Shown: positions 1-9,536 of the stretch, in pieces | Layout of the letters: each line of letters starts with the position of its first letter | Numbering within the stretch: position 1 is the stretch's first letter | Source of the DNA: Arcicella rigui | GTDB lineage: Bacteria > Bacteroidota > Bacteroidia > Cytophagales > Spirosomataceae | Direction: 5' to 3' | Length of the DNA stretch: 64,000 nt | Assembly: GCF_034929435.1 (NCBI RefSeq) | Contig: NZ_JAYFUM010000029.1 | Location: forward strand, 37,235-101,234 | Made by a program: the position numbers and the translations under genes | The notes under the pieces: generated by a model | The model's database searches: none | What the model was told of the DNA's origin: nothing | The model's input: only the letters and a program-made list of their open reading frames with translations

Positions 1-750
1 GGTGCTAATGGTGCTCGTGTTCGTTTAGCTCCACAAAAAGATTGGGAAGTAAATAATCCTGCTTCTTTAGCTAAAGTACTTCAAACACTTGAGAGTATTC
101 AAGGTGAATTCAACGGTATTCAAACGGGAGCTAAAAAGGTGTCATTAGCAGACCTTATCGTGTTGGCTGGTAATGTGGGTATCGAACAAGCAGCGAAAAA
201 TGCAGGTTATGAAATTACAGTACCATTTACAGCAGGACGTACCGATGCTTCGGCTGAACAAACTGATGTTGAATCATTTGCTGTACTTGAACCAATTGCC
301 GATGGTTTCCGCAATTATAAAAAGAAACAATACAGTATTTCTACGGAAGAAATGTTGGTAGATAAAGCACAGTTAATGACGCTTACTGCTCCTGAAATGA
401 CTGTTTTAGTAGGTGGTTTGCGTGTGTTGAATACTAATTTCGACCAGTCTTCACATGGTGTATTTACCAAACGTCCACAAACATTGACGAATGATTTCTT
501 TGTGAATTTACTTGACTTAGGAACTACTTGGAGTGCTATTTCAAACGACCAAGAGGTATTCTTAGGACGTAGCCGTAAAAACGGAGAAGTAAAATGGACA
601 GGAACAAGAGCAGATTTGATTTTTGGTTCAAACTCTGAGCTTAGAGCCATTGCCGAAGTATATGCTTGTGCTGACGGACAAGATAAATTCGTAAAAGACT
701 TTGTAGCTGCATGGACAAAAGTAATGAACCTTGACCGTTTCGATTTGTAG
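1..750 (+). CDS. katG: catalase-peroxidase KatG, C-terminal part (5' end outside window)
   Basis: The frame is open from base 1 and ends with TAG at 748-750, leaving about 249 C-terminal residues of a protein that is normally about 740 aa. The visible part is the C-terminal, haem-less peroxidase-like domain of KatG, recognisable from stretches such as SLADLIVLAGNVGIE, TVPFTAGRTDA and KVMNLDRFDL at the end. KatG removes hydrogen peroxide (catalase and peroxidase activity); the catalytic haem domain lies upstream and cannot be checked here. A strong hairpin starts 27 bases after the stop. Family assignment is firm; integrity of the full gene is unknown. Confidence 0.95.
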   Translation, partial: GANGARVRLAPQKDWEVNNPASLAKVLQTLESIQGEFNGIQTGAKKVSLADLIVLAGNVGIEQAAKNAGYEITVPFTAGRTDASAEQTDVESFAVLEPIADGFRNYKKKQYSISTEEMLVDKAQLMTLTAPEMTVLVGGLRVLNTNFDQSSHGVFTKRPQTLTNDFFVNLLDLGTTWSAISNDQEVFLGRSRKNGEVKWTGTRADLIFGSNSELRAIAEVYACADGQDKFVKDFVAAWTKVMNLDRFDL

Positions 751-777
751 TAATACTTTAGAATTTTAAAAACCATT

Positions 778-805
778 AGGGCTGAGGATTTTCTCAGCCC
801 TATTT
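778..805. terminator. bidirectional terminator between katG and the TRIC gene
   Basis: Perfect 9-bp stem AGGGCTGAG (778-786) / CTCAGCCCT (793-801) with a 6-base loop, followed by a T-rich run on the + strand. It overlaps the stop codon of the converging minus-strand gene, so it can serve both. Confidence 0.8.
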
Positions 806-1402
806 TATTTTAGGCAAAGAAATATTTTTCTTTACTGCAAAAAGCCTAATTCCTACGATACTCATCACTGTTAAAGTTTCGACTAATTCTGTCGGCAAAC
901 CTATTTTTCTGAGCAAAAAGTACAACAAACCACCGATAATACAAGCTGTTGCATAAATCTCTTTCTTGAAAAGTGTCGGGATTTCATTCAAAAAAGTATC
1001 TCGAATTACACCACCAAAACAAGCCGTAATTGTTCCTAAAATAATACAAGCCATCAAGTCCAAATCAATGGCAAGTCCTTCTTGGATTCCTCTTAAAGTA
1101 AAAAATCCTAAACCCAGCGAGTCGAAGAGTGTTAGGGTTTTATCCAATTTTTCAATATGATTTTTAAAGAGTATTGTAAGTACAGCAATGCCAATAATCA
1201 ACAAAATCACAGAAGAATCGAGCAACCATCTTACAGGAAAATGTCCAATCAAAACATCACGAATCGTTCCTCCACCAATAGAAGTCACGAAAGCGATTAC
1301 TGATAAACCAAAAATATCCAATTGTTTTCTGATGCCAGCCAAAGTACCCGAAACAGCAAAAGCAATCGTTCCGCCAATATTAATAATCGTAAAAAATTCC
1401 AT
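800..1402 (-). CDS. trimeric intracellular cation channel (TRIC/UPF0126) family membrane protein
   Basis: 200 aa, the usual family length (about 200-210). The protein is almost entirely hydrophobic, with about six to seven membrane segments arranged as two repeats of a TRIC-type half. The two glycine-rich signatures are present, SIGGGTIRDVL near residue 42 and CFGGVIRDTFLNEIP near residue 130. Bacterial TRIC homologues form trimeric monovalent cation channels in the inner membrane; the physiological role here is inferred only from the family. It stands alone between two hairpins, converging on katG. Confidence 0.88.
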   Translation of the reverse strand: MEFFTIINIGGTIAFAVSGTLAGIRKQLDIFGLSVIAFVTSIGGGTIRDVLIGHFPVRWLLDSSVILLIIGIAVLTILFKNHIEKLDKTLTLFDSLGLGFFTLRGIQEGLAIDLDLMACIILGTITACFGGVIRDTFLNEIPTLFKKEIYATACIIGGLLYFLLRKIGLPTELVETLTVMSIVGIRLFAVKKNISLPKIK

Positions 1403-1411
1403 AATCTTTAA

Positions 1412-1453
1412 TAAAAAAAGACTTGATGATTACTTCTGGGTAATCATCAAGTC
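1412..1453 (-). terminator. terminator of the hydrolase gene at 1479-2789
   Basis: 13-bp perfect stem 1420-1432 / 1441-1453 with an 8-base loop; the A-run at 1412-1419 gives the U-tract on the minus strand. Confidence 0.8.
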
Positions 1454-1478
1454 ATACTGAGTTATCTGCAAAATTAAA

Positions 1479-2789
1479 TTATTTCACTGGTACTTCGTGT
1501 AATAATTCTAAACCAACTGACGAACGTGGCGGAAAACCTGTCCAGTTCTTTTCGTTTGAATTCGCTTGTACCGACAAGTACTTCCCAAAATCTTTTTGTT
1601 TCAACTGAATGCCTAAAAATGCTGTGATAAAATGTTGGTTGATATTATTGATGCGTTTTTCGTTCCAAGCAGGTTCTGAATAATGAAAATAGTCTCTGGC
1701 ATGTTCCGGAATAAAAGCCTCCGCTGGTGGTGGATTCGGTGCTACATTATGGCGGGCATTCATATAAGTAAGCAAGTAACGGTCGCTATTAATCGTTCCT
1801 TTATAAATCGCCTTGATTCCATCTTCATAACCCGAAATATCATCTTGATTTCCTGCTACAAAAAAAGTAGGTACTTTCAAGCCTTTTAGTCCTTCGGCAT
1901 CCCAAACCCCACGTTGCATTCCCCACGGAGCAAAAGCAACTACCGCTTTGATGCGTGCATCTTGCGAAGCCGCATACTCAGCATTACCAGCAGAGCGTAC
2001 TTCGATGGCTTTACTACCGCCCGTCAAAGCAGAAAACAAACCAATCGCTTGCTGGCTATACCCTGCTCCTGCGGCATTCAACACGCCATAACCACCCATT
2101 GAATAACCAATCAAAGCCGTATTATTGGCATCCGCTAATCCTGCCAAAAAGCTCTTACTATTAGCTTTCGACAATTCAGCCATTTGATTCAAGACGAACA
2201 AAATATCTTTTCCTCGATTCAATAAAGTACTCTGAAAAGGCGAAGCATCACGATAAGTAGATTCTGTATGGTCAATTGCCACCACAACATAGCCTTTTGA
2301 AGCCAAATTTTCTGTAAGATAAGTCATCAAATATCTTGAACCCAAGTAACCATGCGACACAATCAGTAAAGGAAAAACTCCTGCATCAGTTCTCGGTTTT
2401 GCATCACGAGCCGCTCTACCCGGAAATTTGAAAGGAATTAATGGACGTTTAGGGTCGTTTGAAACACCAAATACTTGGTCGTAGAGTACAGCTTCTTTTT
2501 CATTTTCAGCCAAGTTGGCTGGATACCAAACTTCTACTTTCAAAGGTCTATCATAAAGTGGGTCAACGCCTGCTTTCGATTTCAGAATATCCACTTGTCC
2601 TTTATGCACAAATTCAAGTGTTCTTACTCCTACTTTGTATTCTCCTCTGGGAGCTAATTCGGGAGCATCAGGCATAGCATCGCCAAAGACATAATCTGTT
2701 TTTTGAGCTTGTGAAGTAGTTTTAACACTCGTTAAAACCAACAACACAAAAGCTGCCGTTTTCAGCAATTGTTTAAAATTTTGTTTCAT
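1479..2789 (-). CDS. secreted platelet-activating-factor acetylhydrolase-like alpha/beta hydrolase
   Basis: 436 aa with an N-terminal signal peptide (hydrophobic core AAFVLLVLTSV, probable cleavage near SQAQ at 26-29). The alpha/beta-hydrolase core shows LLIVSHGYLGS (oxyanion region), the nucleophile elbow GYSMGG at about residue 226, an acidic strand end VAGNQDD and a C-terminal histidine region NARHNV. The arrangement fits the PAF-AH/dienelactone-hydrolase-like group found in Bacteroidota, probably periplasmic esterase or lipase activity. The substrate cannot be told from sequence. Monocistronic, with a clear terminator downstream. Confidence 0.8.
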   Translation of the reverse strand: MKQNFKQLLKTAAFVLLVLTSVKTTSQAQKTDYVFGDAMPDAPELAPRGEYKVGVRTLEFVHKGQVDILKSKAGVDPLYDRPLKVEVWYPANLAENEKEAVLYDQVFGVSNDPKRPLIPFKFPGRAARDAKPRTDAGVFPLLIVSHGYLGSRYLMTYLTENLASKGYVVVAIDHTESTYRDASPFQSTLLNRGKDILFVLNQMAELSKANSKSFLAGLADANNTALIGYSMGGYGVLNAAGAGYSQQAIGLFSALTGGSKAIEVRSAGNAEYAASQDARIKAVVAFAPWGMQRGVWDAEGLKGLKVPTFFVAGNQDDISGYEDGIKAIYKGTINSDRYLLTYMNARHNVAPNPPPAEAFIPEHARDYFHYSEPAWNEKRINNINQHFITAFLGIQLKQKDFGKYLSVQANSNEKNWTGFPPRSSVGLELLHEVPVK

Positions 2790-2974
2790 AGTTGATTGAG
2801 ATTGTAATAAATTTGTGATTGGTAAATAGTTATTGATGATTATTATTTTTTTCTTAATTATTTGTTTGTCAGCTATTTAACGAAATAAACATCACTAAAG
2901 AAGTAATAAAAGTTACTGATTCGTAATTATCAATCATTGCCAAAAAAAATCATAATTCAAAATTCATAACTAAC

Positions 2975-5056
2975 TCAATATCCTCCCAAGTACTTCCTAA
3001 TTACCCATTCAGCCGTGAGTAAAGTAAGTATCAAGAAAAATATCCAACGAAGATTTATCATTTCTTTTAAGTCTTCAGTGGCTTCTATTTTATCAGGTAC
3101 TTGATGATTCAGTATTGCTTGTTTCAAAGTTTCAAACTGATTGTGCTTGTAAAATGTTCCGCCAGTTTTTTTCGATAATTGTCTTAACTCATCAAAATCA
3201 GCCGTCAGGTTTGCATTTTCGATTTGTAAATCTCTAATCACAAATTCGCCCGTAGCTTGCTCAGTTTTACCAAGTACTGTTGCTACGGCTTTGTAGCGAT
3301 ACACGCCTGCGGGTAAAGTACTGATTTCAAATTTGGTATTTTCTGGAGAAGTCGAATAAGTAAAAGTTTTAGTAATGCCTTTCTCGTCTTTGATTTCTAA
3401 TTTTATCGGTATATCATAAAGTTTTTCGTAAATGGCATTATAAATTTCCGTTTCAAAAACGACCTTCTCTCCTACCGATAACAAATTTCTTACAGGATAT
3501 ACTCTTAGTTTTCGTTTGTCGTCTTTGGCTGAAATATATTGTAAAACTTTAGTAATAATGTCGTCCACTACCACTTGTTTTTCTGTGAGTTGGTATTCTT
3601 CCAAACGCCAATTCCAAAGTCCTTCACCCATAAAAATCGCCGATTTTTTTGCACCTGTACCGACAGCTAATAAAGGATTGGGAGTTTGCGTGTTCCCTAC
3701 TTTTTGGTACAGAACAACTTCTGTATTGGGCAACAAAGTATATTCACCAAAAGGAACTGAAATAGGCGAAAACTTTGAAACGATGTCTAATTGATTCGAT
3801 TCAAAATTTAACGATTTAAAATTCTTGTTAAAAACGCCTGTTACTTTGTCGATTTCTCCAAAATCAGTATTGATTTTTACTAACTGATTCCATTGGTTCA
3901 ATTGGTTCACACCAGATTGATTTCCCAAAACTAAAAAAGTAGGAATTCCTTTGGCAATTAAAGGCTGATAAACGTTCTCATAAGTATCTTCTACATCGGG
4001 TAATTGGTGTAAAATCAGTAAATTATAATTCTTAGAAAGTACATCAGGATTCGCATTTTCGGTTAGAATTTTTACATCTACTTCATAATTTTCATTTTTT
4101 TCGATGATACTTTTCAAGGCTTTTACGTCTGGATGCGGAGCAAGTGCCAAGAGTAAAATTTTCTCTTTTCCATCAATTACTTCTACATAAACGTCTTGAC
4201 GATTGTTACGATTAGTAAATTCTCCATTCAGAAAATCTACCTCAACAGTCAAATGCTGAACGCCAATTTGCGAAGCCGTTGCATTGAATGTTATGCTTTT
4301 AAAATCATCATTTTGCTGAAAACTCAGTACTTGTTTATCAATAATTTTTCCTGCTTGTTTCAAATACACATTGGCTGTTTTTCCCGAAAAACCAAAAGCA
4401 GAAATATCTGCCTGCACAGGAAATTTATTACCCAAGTAGGCAATTTTATTGGCGTAAACGGTTTTGATGGCTACGTCTTTTTTGGGAATAGTATCGCCCA
4501 AACCGACAGTGTTGACTACAAAATTGAAGTTTTCGGAAGCAGGCGAAATTCCTTCATTGAAAATTCCATCTGAAACCAAAACTACATCTGTTAGATTTTG
4601 GTCTTCAAAAGTATTTTTAATACCAGAAAGTAACTGTGAAAGGTTACTGGTAGCTTTATTGAATTGAATGCTGTTGAGGTCTTGAGGTTTCTGCTCGTCG
4701 AAGGTAGCAAAATCTACTTGGTATTCTTTATTTTCTAAACTTTCTTTTAAATCATTAAGGCTATTTTTGAGTTCAGTAAGTGTTTTTTGTCCAACGATAT
4801 TGAGAGATGAAGAATTATCAATGGCAAAAACGACTGTCTTTTTTTGAGTAACTTGTGTGATTTGACGAATCAAAAAGCTAAGTAAAAGCAAGGACAGCAC
4901 ACTGACAGACACAAATCTGAAAGCAGCCAATAAATAATTTTGGGATTTAGTCCAATGCGTATTTTTTTGGTAGAGAACAAAAGCATAAACGCCACCAACC
5001 AAAAGACAAAGCGGAATAAACCAAGGAGAGGATTGAAAGAGAAAATCGAATTTCAT
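2975..5056 (-). CDS. membrane-anchored VWA-domain protein (BatA-like arrangement)
   Basis: 693 aa. The N-terminus carries two membrane helices (about residues 11-30 and 40-65), followed by a von Willebrand A domain with an intact MIDAS start DNSSS near residue 80, then a long periplasmic beta-rich part, and a final membrane helix (LRWIFFLILTLLTAEWVIRK). This N-helices / VWA / C-helix topology is typical of Bacteroidota BatA/aerotolerance-like proteins and related VWA membrane proteins, here without the usual MoxR or Bat neighbours. The function is probably metal-dependent protein interaction at the periplasmic face; a specific role is unknown. Confidence 0.75.
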   Translation of the reverse strand: MKFDFLFQSSPWFIPLCLLVGGVYAFVLYQKNTHWTKSQNYLLAAFRFVSVSVLSLLLLSFLIRQITQVTQKKTVVFAIDNSSSLNIVGQKTLTELKNSLNDLKESLENKEYQVDFATFDEQKPQDLNSIQFNKATSNLSQLLSGIKNTFEDQNLTDVVLVSDGIFNEGISPASENFNFVVNTVGLGDTIPKKDVAIKTVYANKIAYLGNKFPVQADISAFGFSGKTANVYLKQAGKIIDKQVLSFQQNDDFKSITFNATASQIGVQHLTVEVDFLNGEFTNRNNRQDVYVEVIDGKEKILLLALAPHPDVKALKSIIEKNENYEVDVKILTENANPDVLSKNYNLLILHQLPDVEDTYENVYQPLIAKGIPTFLVLGNQSGVNQLNQWNQLVKINTDFGEIDKVTGVFNKNFKSLNFESNQLDIVSKFSPISVPFGEYTLLPNTEVVLYQKVGNTQTPNPLLAVGTGAKKSAIFMGEGLWNWRLEEYQLTEKQVVVDDIITKVLQYISAKDDKRKLRVYPVRNLLSVGEKVVFETEIYNAIYEKLYDIPIKLEIKDEKGITKTFTYSTSPENTKFEISTLPAGVYRYKAVATVLGKTEQATGEFVIRDLQIENANLTADFDELRQLSKKTGGTFYKHNQFETLKQAILNHQVPDKIEATEDLKEMINLRWIFFLILTLLTAEWVIRKYLGGY

Positions 5057-5111
5057 GTTGGGGTTGTTTGTTGTCTCTTATCAAAATAGGTAGAAAATAA
5101 TTGTGAATTAG

Positions 5112-5164
5112 TGAATGAGTGATTTAGTGACTGTTTTTAAATGAACCACTAAATCACTCATTCA
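5112..5164. repeat. long hairpin directly after fabG
   Basis: Perfect 18-bp inverted repeat 5112-5129 / 5147-5164 with a 17-base loop, built from GTGATTTAGTGA-like words. It begins 4 bases past the fabG stop and lies 56 bases upstream of nothing else on that strand until the VWA gene ends. No strong U-tract follows on the minus strand, so it may be a dispersed palindromic repeat doubling as an mRNA 3' stabiliser rather than a classical terminator. Confidence 0.65.
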
Positions 5165-5168
5165 TTCA

Positions 5169-5915
5169 CTACGTCAACATACCACCATCAACTTGTAATA
5201 CTTGACCAGTGATATAACGAGACATATCCGAAGCTAAGAAAACACAAGCGTCTGCTACTTCTTCAGGTTGTCCGCCACGTTTCAAAGGAATAGATTTTTT
5301 CCATTCTTCAGTAGCCGCAGCATTTAATTCGCCAGTCATTTCGGTTTCGATAAAACCAGGAGCGATGGCATTTGAACGAATATTTCTTGAACCTAATTCT
5401 AAAGCGACAGATTTAGTAAAACCAATAATACCTGCTTTAGAGGCTGCATAATTTGCTTGACCAGCATTTCCACGAATACCTACCACAGAAGTAAGGTTGA
5501 TAATAGAACCAGCCTTTGCTTTCATCATAGGTTTTGTAGCTGCTTTAGTAAGGTTAAAAACAGATTTCAAGTTTACTTGAATCACAGAATCCCATTGCTC
5601 TTCTGTCATACGCATCAACAAGCCATCTTTGGTGATACCTGCATTGTTTACTAATACATCAATTTTCCCGAAATCAGCTACTACTGAATTCATCAAATCT
5701 TCTGCTTGTTTGTAATCAGAAGCATCCGAACGATAGCCAACTGCTTTAACACCTAAAGCCGATAATTCTGCTTCTAAAGCCTGACCTTTTTCCACAGATG
5801 AAAGATAAGTAAAAGCAACATTTGCCCCTTCTTGAGCCATTTTAAAGGCAATTGCCCGACCGATGCCTCTTGAAGCACCCGTTACCAAGACCACCTTGTT
5901 AGTTAATAATGCCAT
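5169..5915 (-). CDS. fabG: 3-oxoacyl-[acyl-carrier-protein] reductase
   Basis: 248 aa classical SDR of normal FabG length. NADP-binding TGASRGIGRA at residues 13-22, NNAGIT near 90, catalytic Ser in NLTSVVG, YAASKAG (Tyr-x3-Lys) and the C-terminal VLQVDGGM. It reduces 3-oxoacyl-ACP in fatty-acid elongation in the cytoplasm. It has its own promoter of the Bacteroidetes type about 25-30 bases upstream and a hairpin just after the stop, so it is a single-gene transcript. SDR specificity is inferred from overall similarity; FabG is much the best fit. Confidence 0.92.
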   Translation of the reverse strand: MALLTNKVVLVTGASRGIGRAIAFKMAQEGANVAFTYLSSVEKGQALEAELSALGVKAVGYRSDASDYKQAEDLMNSVVADFGKIDVLVNNAGITKDGLLMRMTEEQWDSVIQVNLKSVFNLTKAATKPMMKAKAGSIINLTSVVGIRGNAGQANYAASKAGIIGFTKSVALELGSRNIRSNAIAPGFIETEMTGELNAAATEEWKKSIPLKRGGQPEEVADACVFLASDMSRYITGQVLQVDGGMLT

Positions 5916-5946
5916 TTATTTTGAATTAATTGTTATTTCCAAAGCT

Positions 5947-5977
5947 CAAAAATAGCACAACGCCCCAAGACAACAAA
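5947..5977 (-). promoter_or_regulatory. fabG promoter, Bacteroidetes sigma-A type
   Basis: On the minus strand, -33 TTTG (5974-5977), a 19-bp spacer and a perfect -7 TATTTTTG (5947-5954). Predicted transcription start is near 5940, giving a leader of roughly 25 bases. This is the best promoter match in the window. Confidence 0.75.
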
Positions 5978-6080
5978 ATTATATCCAGTATCTTTGAAAG
6001 TACTTGTACTTTTCCTTGATTTTTTAGGCTTTCAACTCCAATATTTCAATAACCGTTTGTCTTTCAAGTTTTTGAATTAG

Positions 6081-6126
6081 TAAAACAAAAAGGGCTATCT
6101 CAAAATTTTCATTTGAAATAGCCCTT
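6081..6126 (-). terminator. clpC terminator
   Basis: 15-bp stem with one mismatch, 6090-6104 / 6112-6126, with an A-rich run at 6081-6091 giving the U-tract on the minus strand, 18 bases past the clpC stop. Confidence 0.8.
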
Positions 6127-6143
6127 CTTTTATAAAGACTAAT

Positions 6144-8687
6144 TTATTCTTCTGTCGGAGACGTTGCTAAAACTCTTGAGAGCGTTAGAGAATCGCCTTC
6201 ACCTGAGTAATCTGCTAAGATAACGTCGCCATTAGCTAAATCACCTTTTAAAATTTCTTCGGCAACTGGGTCTTCTAAATAACGTTGAATCGCACGATTC
6301 AAAGGTCTTGCACCATATTGCGAATCATAACCTTTTTCAGCAATAAAGTCTTTCGCTTTTTCTGTCAATTCAACAGTATATCCAAGATTTGTGATACGAA
6401 CAAATAATTTTCTCAACATTAAGTCAATGATTTGGTGAATGTGTTCACGTTCAAGAGAATTAAACACGATAACATCATCCAAACGGTTCAAGAACTCAGG
6501 AGAGAAAGCTTTTTTCAAAGCATTCTGAATCGTTCCTTTCATCGCTTCATCCAAACCTTCGATTTTAGTTTTGGTTGAGAAACCAATACCTGTTCCGAAA
6601 TCTTTCAAATCTCTTGCTCCAATATTTGAAGTCATGATGATGATTGTATTACGGAAATCTACTCTTCTACCCAAACCATCTGTTAAAATACCATCGTCTA
6701 ATACTTGCAACAAAATATTAAATACATCTGGGTGAGCTTTCTCGATTTCATCTAATAATACAACTGCGTAAGGTTTACGACGAATCTTTTCAGTCAATTG
6801 TCCACCCTCTTCATAACCCACATATCCCGGAGGAGCTCCAACCAAACGAGATACACTGAATTTCTCCATGTACTCACTCATGTCGATTCTCACTAAAGCG
6901 TCTTCTTTGTCGAACAGATAAGTAGCTAAAACTTTCGCTAACTCAGTTTTGCCAACTCCCGTAGGCCCTAAGAAAATAAATGAACCGATTGGTTTTTTAG
7001 GGTCTTTCAAACCTACTCTTGTACGTTGAATCGCTTTTACAAGTTTAGCAATCGCAGGATTTTGTCCGATTACTTTACCTTGTAATTCCTCATTCATATT
7101 CAAAAGTTTTTGTCCTTCCGTAGCAGCTACACGGTTTACTGGAATACCAGTCATTTGTGCAATTACTTCGGCAACACTTTCTTCTGAAACTGTATAACGA
7201 CGACGTTTGGTATCTTCTTCCCAATCACGTTTTGCACGGTCTAATTGGTCTAACAAACGTTTCTCACGGTCACGCAACTGAGCAGCTTCTTCGTATTTCT
7301 GCGATTTTACTACTGCATTTTTCTCTTTCTTGATATTTTCGATGGCTTCTTCCAAACGAACAATATCTTCAGGAACAGTAATATTTGAAATGTGAACTCT
7401 CGCTCCTACTTCGTCCATTACATCAATCGCTTTATCAGGCAAGAATCTATCTGAAATATAACGTTCAGATAATTTTACAGCTTGCTCGATTGCCTCATCT
7501 GTATAAGTTACGTGGTGATGGTCTTCGTACTTATCTTTGATGTTGTTCAAAATTTCGATGGTTTCTTCAATAGAAGTAGCATCTACCATTACCGTTTGGA
7601 AACGACGAGCCAAAGCTCCGTCTTTCTCAATGTATTGGCGATACTCATCCAAAGTAGTAGCACCGATAACTTGTATATCACCACGAGCTAATGCAGGCTT
7701 GAACATATTAGAAGCATCTAATGAACCTGACGCACCACCAGCACCAACAATGGTATGCAATTCATCAATGAACAAAATCACATCTGGTGATTTTTCCAAT
7801 TCGTTCATTACCGCTTTCATTCTTTCTTCAAACTGACCACGGTATTTTGTACCTGCCACCAATGAAGCTAAATCAAGCGTAACCACTCGCTTGCCAAAAA
7901 GTACACGAGATACTTTTTTCTGAACAATGCGTAAAGCTAAACCTTCGGCAATGGCAGTTTTACCCACGCCAGGCTCACCAATCAAAATTGGATTATTCTT
8001 TTTTCTACGAGAAAGAATTTGAGCAACTCTTTCTATTTCTTTTTCACGCCCAACAATTGGGTCAAGTTTACCAGCTTCTGCAACTTTTGTTAAATCCCTA
8101 CCAAAATTATCCAATACAGGTGTTTTAGATTTTTCAGCACCTTTATTAGTAGTAGAACTTCCCCCAGCAGCATTTCCTCCAGAAAACATTCTTGCATCAT
8201 CATCGTTGTCGTCGGTATCAGACGGCCCCGATTTGATATTTGGATTCGATTGATATTCTACCATGTCTTTGATTAATTCATAATTTATCTGGAACTTCTC
8301 AAGGATTTGTTTGGCTAAATTATCTTCATCTCTGAGAATCGCCATCAACAAATGCTCTGTTCCAACGAGGTTTGATTTGAAAATTCTTGCTTCCAAGTAA
8401 GTCACTCTCAATACTTTCTCGCACTGTCTTGAAAGTGGAATATCTTGTTTGTTTTTGATGGTGAAAGAAGAGCGAACAGCACTTTTAGTTGCTTGTTCTA
8501 TCGTGACACGCAGGTCATCAAGGCTGGTTCCACATTTCTTTATGAGTTCAAGGGCAATGCCCTCTCCTTCCCGAATCATTCCTAAAATAAGATGTTCAGT
8601 CCCGATGTAGTCATGACCAAGCCTGATTGCCTCCTCACGAGCGAGTGAGATAACCTCTTTTACTCTGTTTGAAAATTTTGCCTCCAT
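6144..8687 (-). CDS. clpC: ATP-dependent Clp protease ATP-binding subunit ClpC
   Basis: 847 aa class I Clp ATPase. The order is: N-terminal double Clp repeat (about 1-145, starting FSNRVKEVISLAREEAI), linker with acidic low-complexity sequence, AAA1 with Walker A GEPGVGKTA and Walker B VILFIDELH, UVR-like middle helix (SQKYEEAAQLRDREK), AAA2 with GPTGVGKTE and VVLLDEIEKA, then the D2-small domain. It unfolds substrates for ClpP. The UVR/middle domain separates it from ClpA and ClpB. No mcsA/mcsB or ctsR neighbours are present, which is normal in this phylum. Single gene with its own terminator; no clear TAnnTTTG motif was seen upstream. Confidence 0.95.
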   Translation of the reverse strand: MEAKFSNRVKEVISLAREEAIRLGHDYIGTEHLILGMIREGEGIALELIKKCGTSLDDLRVTIEQATKSAVRSSFTIKNKQDIPLSRQCEKVLRVTYLEARIFKSNLVGTEHLLMAILRDEDNLAKQILEKFQINYELIKDMVEYQSNPNIKSGPSDTDDNDDDARMFSGGNAAGGSSTTNKGAEKSKTPVLDNFGRDLTKVAEAGKLDPIVGREKEIERVAQILSRRKKNNPILIGEPGVGKTAIAEGLALRIVQKKVSRVLFGKRVVTLDLASLVAGTKYRGQFEERMKAVMNELEKSPDVILFIDELHTIVGAGGASGSLDASNMFKPALARGDIQVIGATTLDEYRQYIEKDGALARRFQTVMVDATSIEETIEILNNIKDKYEDHHHVTYTDEAIEQAVKLSERYISDRFLPDKAIDVMDEVGARVHISNITVPEDIVRLEEAIENIKKEKNAVVKSQKYEEAAQLRDREKRLLDQLDRAKRDWEEDTKRRRYTVSEESVAEVIAQMTGIPVNRVAATEGQKLLNMNEELQGKVIGQNPAIAKLVKAIQRTRVGLKDPKKPIGSFIFLGPTGVGKTELAKVLATYLFDKEDALVRIDMSEYMEKFSVSRLVGAPPGYVGYEEGGQLTEKIRRKPYAVVLLDEIEKAHPDVFNILLQVLDDGILTDGLGRRVDFRNTIIIMTSNIGARDLKDFGTGIGFSTKTKIEGLDEAMKGTIQNALKKAFSPEFLNRLDDVIVFNSLEREHIHQIIDLMLRKLFVRITNLGYTVELTEKAKDFIAEKGYDSQYGARPLNRAIQRYLEDPVAEEILKGDLANGDVILADYSGEGDSLTLSRVLATSPTEE

Positions 8688-8832
8688 TCTTAGAGCTTTT
8701 GAGTTATAGCGTTATAGAGTATCTGAGTTAAATTTTGTAAAATTTGTTCTCGGACTTAGAATATCTTTCTTGGAAACATATCCTAATTTCTCTTTTAAAT
8801 TAAACTTTTAACATTAAAATAATCGTCTTTGT

Positions 8833-9441
8833 TCATTTTATCATTGAACTGTGTAGAATCTTTGAAGCTTGATTTCCCTGACAAAATAGCAAATCAAGAA
8901 TAGACAGATTAGGTACAAATTCACTGCCAAAGTTCTGTCGATAGGCTACTGGCTGGTAGATTCCGTTCAAGCTAAAATCCCTTTTTGGGTGAATTTTGCC
9001 TCTGAAATCAAATTCTACTTCCTTTTCATATTTTTCAGTAAATGTAATCTTTTTTTCGAGCCTTAAAAGCTTTAGACAAATTGACAGTAATTCTACATTT
9101 AAATCGAACAAAAAGTCAGGTTTTTTGTCTAAAATATTTTTGAAATATTCTGCATAAAACTCAAAAAAAGGTGACTTCCCATAGGCTGAATGAATCGCTC
9201 CCCAATGTCTTCTTATCCAATCTTGGTGATATTCTATCCGCAAATCCCGAATCAAAACTTTTTTGTTGCCATTTTGTACTGGAATAGACAGTGAATCAAT
9301 CTTATTCGTTGTCTGAATTATACAACGATTTCGGTAACTTTGTTTTTCGTAATATTCGTGTGCTTCAATCGTAATTACTTCTTGTTGAAGTATGCAAGCA
9401 AAATATTCGAGACTTGGTAAATATTGTAAATCAATTATCAT
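8833..9441 (-). CDS. WbqC-like family protein
   Basis: 202 aa, typical of Bacteroidota WbqC-like proteins. Recognisable features are YLPSLEYFACIL near the N-terminus, YRNRCIIQTTNKIDSLSIPV and the conserved WIRRHWGAIHSAYGKSPFFEFY block near 75-95. WbqC proteins are linked to O-antigen or amino-sugar biosynthesis in some organisms, but in this phylum the family usually sits near signal peptidase genes and its biochemical role is not established. It is divergent from the acyltransferase gene and about 145 bases from clpC. Confidence 0.75.
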   Translation of the reverse strand: MIIDLQYLPSLEYFACILQQEVITIEAHEYYEKQSYRNRCIIQTTNKIDSLSIPVQNGNKKVLIRDLRIEYHQDWIRRHWGAIHSAYGKSPFFEFYAEYFKNILDKKPDFLFDLNVELLSICLKLLRLEKKITFTEKYEKEVEFDFRGKIHPKRDFSLNGIYQPVAYRQNFGSEFVPNLSILDLLFCQGNQASKILHSSMIK

Positions 9442-9536
9442 TTCTCTAAAATACGGTATAATGATTTAATTTCAAATTTTTAAATAAAAATCATTTGTAT
9501 TAATACCCGATAAATACAATTTTTCAAAAATATCTC